Assembly (NCBI GenBank): GCA_037147235.1
Contig: JBAWVO010000280.1
Location: 1-8,602 of the forward strand
Source: JANXQG01 sp037147235
GTDB taxonomy: Bacteria; Planctomycetota; Planctomycetia; Pirellulales; Thermoguttaceae
Direction: 5' to 3'
DNA length: 8,602 nucleotides
The notes below the pieces were generated by a model. The model was not told where the DNA came from. It worked only from the letters and a program-made list of their open reading frames with translations, and did no database searches. Shown here piece after piece: positions 1 through 5,745 of this stretch. Within the stretch, counting starts at the first letter, position 1. Each line of letters starts with the position of its first letter. A program made the position numbers and the translations under genes.

Positions 1-205
1 GCTTGCGCTTCGGGCTGGTATGGATTGGGACAATCTCAACCGCGGACAGTATAGCCAAGATTTTCCAGGCTAGATCTACAGTGAACATAGCACGGCAAGC
101 GATAAACGACAACCGAGAGGCTGCGGTTCCTCACTTAGAACCGGCGATTCTGAGCCTTGTAGTATGCAGAATGATCGATTATAATGTACCCCATGTATCT
201 CAAAA
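1..205. other. No recognisable gene in the left edge
   Basis: Frames are open over parts of this stretch, but none gives a protein resembling a known family. In particular, no frame contains the Walker A/B ATPase part expected upstream of the DUF4143 remnant that follows. The base composition is more AT-rich than the genes downstream. I see no tRNA, strong terminator or repeat here. Confidence 0.5.
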
Positions 206-550
206 GTGCGGGATACGGGCATCCGCAACGCCCTGCTCACTGCGTTCTCGACCGACGAATTCCGGCCGGATATTGGTGCCTTGTGGGAGAACTGGGTCGT
301 TGCCGAGGCGGCCAAACGTAATGCCTTGGCCGGCTCACCGGCGGAACTCTTCTTCTGGCGCACTCGCACGCAATCCGAGGTAGACATGGTCGTGCGGCAG
401 GGGAGCAAGCTGCGGGCCTTTGAGGTCAAATGGTCCCCAGGCCGGGTCTCGGGCCGGGCTTTTCGCGATGCCTATGGCGTGGAGGTGGAGGTGATCCGCC
501 CGGACAATCCATTCGCGACAGATATTTTCAAGACTCCCCTATCGGCTTGA
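206..550 (+). pseudogene. 5'-truncated AAA ATPase-DUF4143 protein, C-terminal fragment
   Basis: The 114-residue frame matches the C-terminal DUF4143 half of ATP-binding AAA/DUF4143 proteins, which are normally about 380-400 residues. Visible landmarks are DTGIRNALL (residues 3-11), the RPDIGALWENWVVAE stretch (20-34), ELFFWRTRTQSEVD (47-60) and LRAFEVKW (69-76). E58, D60, E73 and K75 fit the PD-(D/E)XK-like core of this domain. The only initiator is a GTG at 206, inside what should be the middle of the protein. The frame stays open upstream only to 185 and is closed by TAA at 182-184. No P-loop or other ATPase motif is found upstream in any frame. The gene therefore looks like a remnant after a deletion or rearrangement near 185-205. 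It could still be expressed as a lone domain, but no Shine-Dalgarno supports the GTG. The family identity is fairly sure; the pseudogene status is inferred. Confidence 0.7.
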
Positions 551-584
551 CTTCTCTGGGCCGCTCGTTCATACTCATGGCAAC

Positions 585-625
585 GCCGTTAGACCGAGTC
601 CGGCGTGGACTCGGCCCCGAACGGC
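585..625 (+). terminator. Nested hairpin after the DUF4143 fragment
   Basis: A perfect 8-bp stem, CCGAGTCC (594-601) with GGACTCGG (607-614) around a 5-nt loop, is enclosed by an outer GCCGTT (585-590) / AACGGC (620-625) pairing. It lies 35 bp after the stop codon. There is no T-run after it, so it is not a classical Rho-independent terminator. It may be a Rho-dependent or structural terminator, or another repeat. Confidence 0.35.
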
Positions 626-648
626 TAACCGATGCGAAACTGGCCTTA

Positions 649-757
649 GGACCAGCGCACCAATAACTGTCGTGTTTTGCACATTCGCCGAGCGGGGGCA
701 GACGGCACACGGAGTGTGCCTGCTACTTTCTTGCGACACTTGTTGATGCGCCGATCC
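649..757 (-). repeat. MITE-like element, copy 1 (inverted relative to copy 2)
   Basis: This 109-bp element matches 3147-3256 in reverse complement, with about ten substitutions and one indel by hand alignment, so roughly 90% identity. The ends form imperfect terminal inverted repeats of about 24 bp (19 of 24 matching), running from GGACCAGCGCAC at the left to GTGCGCC-type sequence mirrored at the right (ATGCGCCGATCC, 746-757). The core holds a perfect hairpin, GGCACAC-GGA-GTGTGCC (704-720). TTA precedes the element and TTG follows, a possible degenerate 3-bp target duplication. It has no coding capacity; short frames crossing it are artefacts. Strand is given relative to copy 2. Confidence 0.75.
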
Positions 758-794
758 TTGTTGTTGAAAGCCGACAAGGCGGTTGCGCCCTTAC

Positions 795-799
795 GAGGA
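795..799 (+). promoter_or_regulatory. Ribosome binding site fixing the oxidoreductase start
   Basis: GAGGA sits 7 nt before the ATG at 807. The alternative upstream start, TTG at 783, would put this site inside the coding region and add eight residues before the Tat signal. The ATG at 807 is therefore preferred. Confidence 0.65.
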
Positions 800-806
800 A
801 TTGAAT

Positions 807-2168
807 ATGAGCCATAAGACGACTCTTGCACGTCGTGATTTTTTGAAGCGCGTTGCCGCGGTTGGCACGGCGTTTTCCGTGCCTATCGTTCTGACCAAGC
901 CTCTGTTTGGTGCTGACGCACCGAGCAACCGAATCAACGTCGGCCAGATCGGATGCGGCAACATCGGAAGCAACTATCACATTCCGATCTTGAGCCCAAT
1001 GTCCGACGTGCGGATTGTCGCCGTGGCGGACACTTACAAGAGCCGGCGAGAGTCGGCCGCCGCCAGGTTGAACAAGAAGTACGGCGGAAGCGGCATCGTC
1101 AAGGCCTACAGCGATTTTCGGGAAATTCTGGCCCGCCCCGACGTGGATGCCGTCATCATCGGTGCCCATGACAACTGGCACACGCCGATGTCGATTGCCG
1201 CAGTCCAAGCCGGGAAGGACGTTTACTGTCAGAAGCCGCTAGGGCTGGATTTCGGCCTGACTGGCATCCTTCGCAACGTGGTCCGCGAGAAGAAGCGGAT
1301 CTTCCAACTCGGTACGCAATACCGTTCCATCGGAAGATACCGACAAATGATCCAACTCGTGCGCAACGGCTACATTGGCAAACTCGAGCGGATCGACCTC
1401 TGGTGCCGCGACGTATCGAATGACGTGGGCCAGTACGTCGTCAAGCCCTACGGATCGTCCGCGGAAGTTTCCGTGCCTGCGGATCTCGACTTCGACGCAT
1501 GGCAAGGGCCTTCCCCGATGGTCCCGTACACCGTCGATCGCGCAACCCCCTGGGGCGGATACCATTGCCCCGAAACCTCCCTGGGGTTCATTGCCGGGTG
1601 CGGCATCCACGAGTTGGGACTTGCTCAATGGGGTAACAAGAGCGATAATACCAGCCCGATTCGCTATGTGGGAACAGGCAATGTTCCCAAGGAGGGCATT
1701 TTCCGAACGCTGGAGCGATGGGACGTGATGTGCGACTATCCCAACGGGGTGAAACTGCGGTTCATGGACTATCGCACGGCCAAGCCGGTGGCCTCGCAGT
1801 ACCTTCACAGTTGGCATCCCTCCGACGGCCTGATTTTTCACGGAAGCGAGGGCTGGATTAGCGACGCGGAAGGCTTCCGCGCCAGCAACCAGTCGCTTTG
1901 GAAGCAGAAGTTCAAACCGAGCGATGAGCAACTCCCGGTCTCGCCGGAACACAACCGGAACTTCATCGACTGTGTCAAGTCGCGCAAGGAGACGATGTGC
2001 CCGGTGGAAATGGCGATTCGTTGCGACGCGGTCTGCCAATTGGCAAACATCGCGGCGATTACGGGACGCGCGATTCAATGGGATCCCGAACAAGAGAAGA
2101 TTGTCAACGATCCGGACGCCGCAAAGATGCTCGTCCGACCGTTCCGCGAGAAATGGAAGGTCTGGTAA
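807..2168 (+). CDS. Tat-exported Gfo/Idh/MocA family oxidoreductase
   Basis: This 453-residue protein is a predicted NAD(P)-dependent sugar or sugar-derivative oxidoreductase exported by the Tat pathway. Residues 8-15 (ARRDFLKR) form a Tat motif, followed by a hydrophobic stretch and a likely cleavage near FGADAP (35-39). The Rossmann domain begins at INVGQIGCGNIG (43-54), with the nucleotide-binding GxGxxG at 49-54 and a second acidic strand end, AVAD (72-75). The family's EKP motif reads QKP (142-144), a known variant that keeps the catalytic-type lysine K143. GTQYRS (169-174) and AGCGIHELGLAQWG (263-276) are in the second domain. The length is normal for planctomycetal Tat members. The ATG at 807 is chosen because of the GAGGA site and because it directly precedes the Tat signal. 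The next gene starts 3 bp after its stop, so the two are almost certainly co-transcribed. The substrate is unknown. Confidence 0.9.
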   Translation: MSHKTTLARRDFLKRVAAVGTAFSVPIVLTKPLFGADAPSNRINVGQIGCGNIGSNYHIPILSPMSDVRIVAVADTYKSRRESAAARLNKKYGGSGIVKAYSDFREILARPDVDAVIIGAHDNWHTPMSIAAVQAGKDVYCQKPLGLDFGLTGILRNVVREKKRIFQLGTQYRSIGRYRQMIQLVRNGYIGKLERIDLWCRDVSNDVGQYVVKPYGSSAEVSVPADLDFDAWQGPSPMVPYTVDRATPWGGYHCPETSLGFIAGCGIHELGLAQWGNKSDNTSPIRYVGTGNVPKEGIFRTLERWDVMCDYPNGVKLRFMDYRTAKPVASQYLHSWHPSDGLIFHGSEGWISDAEGFRASNQSLWKQKFKPSDEQLPVSPEHNRNFIDCVKSRKETMCPVEMAIRCDAVCQLANIAAITGRAIQWDPEQEKIVNDPDAAKMLVRPFREKWKVW

Positions 2169-2171
2169 ACC

Positions 2172-3089
2172 ATGCACGCTACACAACTTTCAAGACGTAC
2201 GTTTCTGCAACAATCCAGCACGGTACTGGCCGGTGCCGCGCTGACCCATGCGCTATCCACGCGGACAAATGCGGGCGAACCTCCCGCGGGCGGAAAGACG
2301 CCGTGGCCCTTGCGGTTGTCCACTTCGACCGTGCAGTTCGGTTCCCTCTCCGTGGAGAATGCCTGCGAGCGGATCGCCGCCTTGGGGTTCACGGCAGTTG
2401 ATTTCTGGCATGCGGGCTTCCAATCTCCCCATCTGAACGAGATCCAGAAGCGACTGGGGCCTGAGGGCCTCAAGGAATTGCTTGCCAAGCACCACTTGAA
2501 ACTGTGCGCGTTCACCTGCTATAACGTCGGGTATCCGAAGTTTGCGGAACTCCTCGGCAAGGTCGGCGGCGGCCTGGCCGTGCGCGAGGCCCGCTATGGC
2601 AAGGTCAAGAACCTGACCGCGGAGATGAAGGCATTGCTTGAGCAACTCAAGCCCCAATTGGAATTGGCCGAAAAATACAACTCGCGGATCGCCATCGAGA
2701 ACCATGCCGACAGCCTGCTCAGTTCCAAGGACTCCTTCAAGGCGTTCGTCGAACTGAACAAGAATCCTCGTCTGGGAATCGCCCTGGCACCGTACCATTT
2801 GCAGGTCGCAAAAGTTTCGGTTGAGGAAGTCATCGGAATTGTCGGAAAGCAGTTGCTCTTCTTCTATGCCTGGCAACATGCCGAAGGCATGAAGCAACTG
2901 CCGGGCATCGGGCCGGCCGATTTCACCCCCTGGATCGCGGCCCTGGCCCAGGCGGGCTACGCCGAGTACGTCAACCCCTTCATGCACGGCCACCCAGGCC
3001 CGGTCGAGATGGCCAAGGGATTGACGACGGCCCGCGATTATCTGGTCCAATGCCACCAAAAGGCCATGGCGACTTCCCTGGCACATTGA
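2172..3089 (+). CDS. Tat-exported sugar phosphate isomerase/epimerase-like TIM-barrel protein
   Basis: This 305-residue protein resembles the xylose isomerase-like TIM-barrel superfamily (sugar phosphate isomerases/epimerases, AP endonuclease 2 fold). The N-terminus has a Tat motif, SRRTFLQQ (7-14), and a hydrophobic segment ending near TNAGEP (32-37). Barrel signatures include LGFTAVDFW (71-79), LKLCAFTCYNVG (109-120), RIAIENHAD (172-180; E176 is a likely metal ligand), LGIALAPYHL (201-210) and YAEYVNPFMHG (263-273). The usual Asp before the PxH motif is Ala here (A206), and the usual lysine-aspartate of the following strand reads YAWQHAEG. The metal site may therefore be altered or incomplete, although this could be a trait of a subfamily. 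It starts 3 bp after the oxidoreductase stop. GGAAGG (2155-2160) is a distant possible ribosome site within the upstream gene. The pair probably works on the same extracytoplasmic sugar; no substrate can be named. Confidence 0.8.
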   Translation: MHATQLSRRTFLQQSSTVLAGAALTHALSTRTNAGEPPAGGKTPWPLRLSTSTVQFGSLSVENACERIAALGFTAVDFWHAGFQSPHLNEIQKRLGPEGLKELLAKHHLKLCAFTCYNVGYPKFAELLGKVGGGLAVREARYGKVKNLTAEMKALLEQLKPQLELAEKYNSRIAIENHADSLLSSKDSFKAFVELNKNPRLGIALAPYHLQVAKVSVEEVIGIVGKQLLFFYAWQHAEGMKQLPGIGPADFTPWIAALAQAGYAEYVNPFMHGHPGPVEMAKGLTTARDYLVQCHQKAMATSLAH

Positions 3090-3097
3090 CCCTTCCA

Positions 3098-3126
3098 TTG
3101 ACGAATTCTGTCCGGCAGTCCAGAAT
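3098..3126 (+). promoter_or_regulatory. Possible sigma-70-type promoter ahead of glyA
   Basis: TTGACG (3098-3103) and CAGAAT (3121-3126) are separated by 17 bp. They lie between the isomerase stop and the second MITE copy, about 195 bp upstream of glyA. The -10 match is only 4 of 6, and the same bases form an ATTCTG/CAGAAT inverted repeat (3105-3126), so this is a weak call. Confidence 0.2.
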
Positions 3127-3146
3127 AGAGGATCTATCGACATTAA

Positions 3147-3256
3147 GGATCGGCGCATCAATAAGTGTCGCAAGAAAAGTAGCAGGCACACTCCGCGTGC
3201 CGTCCGTCCCCGCTCGGCGAGTGGGCAAAACACGACAGTTATTTATGCGCCGATCC
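3147..3256 (+). repeat. MITE-like element, copy 2
   Basis: This 110-bp element has clear terminal inverted repeats: 22 of 24 bp match between the left end (GGATCGGCGCAT, 3147-3158, continuing to 3170) and the reverse complement of the right end (ATGCGCCGATCC, 3245-3256, continuing inward to 3233). It is flanked on both sides by TAA (3144-3146 and 3257-3259), consistent with a 3-bp target duplication or target preference. The core carries an imperfect GGCACAC/GCGTGCC hairpin (3185-3201). It is the inverted counterpart of 649-757. It contains no gene or transposase. It lies between the isomerase gene and glyA, so it becomes part of the glyA leader if transcription starts upstream of it. Confidence 0.8.
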
Positions 3257-3321
3257 TAAGGGCGAAATGCCCTCATGAAGCCGTCCGTCGCATGCGGGCG
3301 TGAATTGAAACGAAACGAACC

Positions 3322-4557
3322 ATGAACTCGATCGAAAAGCACGACCCAGACGTCTGGGCAGCCATCGCCGCGGAAATCCAGCGTCAAAGCGACGGGCTGG
3401 AGATGATCGCCAGCGAAAACTACACCAGCCCCGCCGTCATGCAGTGCATGGGAAGCGTGCTGACCAATAAATACGCCGAAGGCTACCCAGGACGACGCTA
3501 TTATGGTGGGTGCGAATATGTTGACGTGGTCGAAGATCTCGCTCGGAACCGGGCCAAGAAAATCTTCGGTGCCGACCACGCCAACGTCCAGCCGCACTCG
3601 GGTGCCCAGGCCAACGCGGCCGTCTACTTCGCTGTCCTCAATCCAGGCGATGTTGTGCTGGGCCTCGATCTGGCACATGGCGGGCATCTGACCCACGGCA
3701 TGAAGCTCAACAGTTCGGGCAAGCTTTACAAGTTCCATAGCTACGGTGTCCGGCCGGATACCCACCGCATTGATTTCGACCAGCTTGCCGCGTTAGCCAA
3801 GGAACACAAGCCGAAGCTAATTGTGGCCGGGGCAAGTGCCTATCCTCGCGAGATCCCCCACGCCACGTTTGCCGAGATTGCCCAAAACGTCGGCGCGAAG
3901 CTGATGGTCGATATGGCCCACTATGCCGGCCTAGTCGCCGCCGGATTGCATAACGATCCGGTGCCGGTCTCTGATTTCGTGACCACCACCACCCACAAGA
4001 CGCTCCGCGGTCCGCGAGGCGGGATGATCCTTTGCAAAGAGGCCTATGCTAAAGACATTGATCGCTCGGTCTTTCCGGGCATCCAAGGCGGGCCGTTGAT
4101 GCATGTGATTGCGGGCAAGGCGGTCTGTTTCGGCGAGGCCCTCTCGCCAGCCTATAAAGTGTATATTCAACAGGTTCTCGATAATGCCAAAACCCTAGCT
4201 GATGTATTCACAGCCGGCGGTGTGCGGCTGGTGAGCGGCGGAACCGACAACCACCTTATGCTGGCCGACGTCACACCTCTGGGTCTCTCTGGCGGGCAGG
4301 CTGAAAAGGCACTGGGCCAGAGTGGCATCACGGTAAACAAGAACATGATTCCCTTCGACCAGCGGAAACCGATGGATCCCTCCGGCATTCGCATCGGCAC
4401 GCCGGCGATTACCAGCCGCGGGATGGGTTGTGGCGAGATGCGCACCATCGGCGGTTGGATCCTCGAAGCCCTTCGCGGACATGATCAGCCGGCCGTGTTG
4501 GATCGTATCCGCGGCAATGTCCGCGAGTTGTGCAAGCAGTTCCACGTACCTTCATGA
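3322..4557 (+). CDS. glyA: Serine hydroxymethyltransferase
   Basis: This 411-residue cytoplasmic PLP enzyme interconverts serine plus tetrahydrofolate with glycine plus 5,10-methylenetetrahydrofolate, feeding one-carbon metabolism. Landmarks are LEMIASENYTS (26-36), the TNKYAEGYPGRRYYGGCEYVD stretch (48-68), QPHSGAQAN (90-98), DMAHYAGL (197-204; D197 and H200 contact the cofactor in the family), and TTTTHKTLRGPRGG (221-234), where K226 is the Schiff-base lysine. IQGGPLMHVIAGKAV and the C-terminal GIRIGTPAITSRGM are also present. The length is normal (about 410-420), and all key residues are intact. The ATG at 3322 gives the usual N-terminus but has no good Shine-Dalgarno site, only purine-rich GAAACGAAACGAA before it. 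It follows the inverted MITE copy by 65 bp. hicA begins 36 bp after the stop, so downstream genes may be read through from it. No glycine riboswitch was recognised in the leader. Confidence 0.97.
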   Translation: MNSIEKHDPDVWAAIAAEIQRQSDGLEMIASENYTSPAVMQCMGSVLTNKYAEGYPGRRYYGGCEYVDVVEDLARNRAKKIFGADHANVQPHSGAQANAAVYFAVLNPGDVVLGLDLAHGGHLTHGMKLNSSGKLYKFHSYGVRPDTHRIDFDQLAALAKEHKPKLIVAGASAYPREIPHATFAEIAQNVGAKLMVDMAHYAGLVAAGLHNDPVPVSDFVTTTTHKTLRGPRGGMILCKEAYAKDIDRSVFPGIQGGPLMHVIAGKAVCFGEALSPAYKVYIQQVLDNAKTLADVFTAGGVRLVSGGTDNHLMLADVTPLGLSGGQAEKALGQSGITVNKNMIPFDQRKPMDPSGIRIGTPAITSRGMGCGEMRTIGGWILEALRGHDQPAVLDRIRGNVRELCKQFHVPS

Positions 4558-4593
4558 AACATTTTCTCAACAACGTCGTTTTGAGGACAATGC

Positions 4594-4851
4594 ATGGATC
4601 GCGAAAAGTTGCTCTTAAGATTGGTTCGTGGCGAACTTCGGAATGTCGATTTCAGCGATTTGACCGGGCTTGTCCAGGGATTTGGTTTTGAACTTGTTCG
4701 AATCAAGGGGAGCCATCATATTTTCCGTCACCCAGCCATTCCAGAATTGCTGAACTTACAAAAGGTCCACGGGGAAGGCAAACCGTATCAGATAAGCCAG
4801 TTCCTGCGACTCGTGGAACGGCATAACCTCAGTCTGGAGAGAATCGCATGA
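4594..4851 (+). CDS. hicA: HicA family toxin (mRNA interferase)
   Basis: This 85-residue protein matches the HicA/YcfA family, small dsRBD-fold ribonucleases that cleave mRNA and are neutralised by HicB. The diagnostic GFELVRIKGSHHIFRHP stretch (31-47) includes the G-S-H motif (39-41), with H41 as the expected catalytic histidine. It is followed by LNLQKVHGEGKPYQISQFLRL (53-73), typical of the family. An N-terminal extension (1-25) is somewhat longer than in minimal 60-residue HicA proteins. GAGGA (4583-4587), 6 nt before the ATG, is one of the better ribosome sites in the window. The base composition is more AT-rich than glyA or the DAHP synthase gene, which would fit horizontal acquisition. 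The stop overlaps the hicB start in ATGA (4848-4851), indicating translational coupling. Confidence 0.9.
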   Translation: MDREKLLLRLVRGELRNVDFSDLTGLVQGFGFELVRIKGSHHIFRHPAIPELLNLQKVHGEGKPYQISQFLRLVERHNLSLERIA

Positions 4852-5069
4852 AAGACTATCACATCAATATTTTTTACAGCGACGAGGATGAAGGATACAT
4901 TGCAGATATTCCCGACCTTGAGGCGTGCTCATCGTTCGGTAGCACTCCAGAAGAGGCTCTCGCCGAATTAGAAATGGCCAAGGAGGCCTGGCTGGATGCT
5001 GCCCGAGCGTTTGGAAAACCAGTCCCGCCGCCATGTTATCGACCTGCAATCTACCAAGCATCTCACTGA
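4848..5069 (+). CDS. hicB: HicB family antitoxin, short form
   Basis: This 73-residue protein has the HicB partial RNase H-like fold: YHINIFYSDEDEGYIADIPDLEACSSFGSTPEEALAELE (4-42) carries the signature pattern of an edge strand, GYIADIPDLE, and the SxGxTPEEAL-like turn into a helix. It should bind and inhibit the adjacent HicA. It ends soon after GKPVPPP (56-62) and has no C-terminal ribbon-helix-helix or helix-turn-helix domain, unlike HicB proteins that repress their own operon. Autoregulation must then be indirect or absent. It overlaps hicA by 4 nt, with GGAGAG (4836-4841) 6 nt before its ATG. The length is normal for the short HicB class. Confidence 0.9.
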   Translation: MKDYHINIFYSDEDEGYIADIPDLEACSSFGSTPEEALAELEMAKEAWLDAARAFGKPVPPPCYRPAIYQASH

Positions 5070-5105
5070 GCTTCTGAGCTTGTACACGATTCAAAGAGCG
5101 AAACC

Positions 5106-5561
5106 ATGCCCTCAAGTAAAATTCTGATCGCCGACGATAACCAGCCGAACGTGGAGCTGTTGGAAGCCTATTTGGCCGAGGTCGATTGCGAGATCGGCGT
5201 GGCGGCCGACGGACACGAGACGCTGGAGAAAGTGGCCGAATTCAAGCCCGATCTGATCCTGCTGGACATCATGATGCCCAAGCTCAGCGGGTTTGAAGTC
5301 TGCCGCCTCCTGCGCAAGAATCCCGAGACTCGCCACATCATGGTCCTCATGGTTACCGCCTTGGGCGAGCCGGGCGACATCGAGCGGGCCGTGGCCTGCG
5401 GATGCGACGATTTCCTCCGCAAGCCAATCAATAAGTTTGAACTACTCAAGCGAGTGGAAAACCTCTTGAACCTGCGGCACGTGACCGACGAGTTGGAACG
5501 CTTGCGTCGCTATATCGACGAGATGGAGTGCGACCGGCCGCGGCGAAATCCCGTGGAGTAG
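5106..5561 (+). CDS. Single-domain response regulator (CheY-like receiver)
   Basis: This 151-residue protein is a receiver domain with no DNA-binding or enzymatic output domain. The conserved residues are all present: acidic pocket D10-D11 in ILIADDNQPN, phosphoacceptor D54 in LILLDIMMPKLSGFEV (50-65), T84 in LMVTALGE, and K106 followed by P107 in DDFLRKPI (101-108). After the receiver, residues 119-143 (LLNLRHVTDELERLRRYIDEME) look like a short charged coiled coil, followed by a basic tail. It probably receives phosphate from a histidine kinase encoded elsewhere and signals by protein-protein contact. No kinase lies in the window. It starts 36 bp after hicB with only a weak AAGAG site (5094-5098). 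It could be co-transcribed with glyA-hicAB, and a terminator-like palindrome follows it directly. Confidence 0.88.
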   Translation: MPSSKILIADDNQPNVELLEAYLAEVDCEIGVAADGHETLEKVAEFKPDLILLDIMMPKLSGFEVCRLLRKNPETRHIMVLMVTALGEPGDIERAVACGCDDFLRKPINKFELLKRVENLLNLRHVTDELERLRRYIDEMECDRPRRNPVE

Positions 5562-5573
5562 AGCGAGAAATCC

Positions 5574-5694
5574 GGCTCTCCGCCAAGTTTGTGGTGCGGG
5601 CGTCTCGCCTGCCTGGTTCAACCACAACATCTTGGGCAGGCGGGACGCCCGCACCACAATTATCCGCAAACCCGGCGGAGAGCCCGATTTTGTT
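5574..5694 (+). terminator. Terminator-like outer stem with T-rich tail
   Basis: GGCTCTCCGCC (5574-5584) pairs exactly with GGCGGAGAGCC (5674-5684), and the pairing extends to GTTT (5587-5590) / AAA (5668-5670) with two mismatches. It is followed by GATTTTGTTT (5686-5695 region). The position, 12 bp after the response-regulator stop, fits a Rho-independent terminator whose loop has been enlarged by the palindromic repeat at 5590-5658. Confidence 0.5.
5590..5658. repeat. Palindromic intergenic repeat (24-bp arms)
   Basis: The left arm (5590-5613, TGTGGTGCGGGCGTCTCGCC onward) pairs with the right arm (5635-5658) over 24 positions with one mismatch, which would be a G-U wobble in RNA. The 21-nt centre contains its own small palindrome, TGGTTCAACCA (5614-5624). 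Read as protein on either strand, the repeat gives the VVRASRLP / GETPAPQ strings seen as spurious hypothetical proteins in planctomycete annotations (from memory, not searched). It is likely a REP/MITE-type dispersed element rather than a gene. Confidence 0.8.
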
Positions 5695-5745
5695 TAGAAT
5701 TTCGACATTCGGATTTTCCCCACACCATCAACTGATAGCTCCCCC

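Noticed and set aside
783..806. Upstream TTG start of the oxidoreductase
   Set aside because: The ATG at 807 has a well-spaced GAGGA site and places the Tat motif at the usual distance from the N-terminus.
1239..2186. 315-residue open frame on the minus strand
   Set aside because: It lies antisense to the clear oxidoreductase gene, has low-complexity Arg/Leu/Val/His-rich composition, and matches no known family; it is a codon-bias shadow.
2253..3233. 326-residue open frame on the minus strand
   Set aside because: It is antisense to the isomerase gene, runs into the MITE copy, and shows no domain features.
649..3256. Composite transposon
   Set aside because: There is no transposase and the flanking copies are only ~110 bp; a MITE-like pair is all that can be supported.
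3257..3321. Glycine or folate-linked riboswitch ahead of glyA
   Set aside because: The leader after the repeat is only 65 nt, with one small GGGC/GCCC hairpin (3260-3272); I see no conserved riboswitch core.
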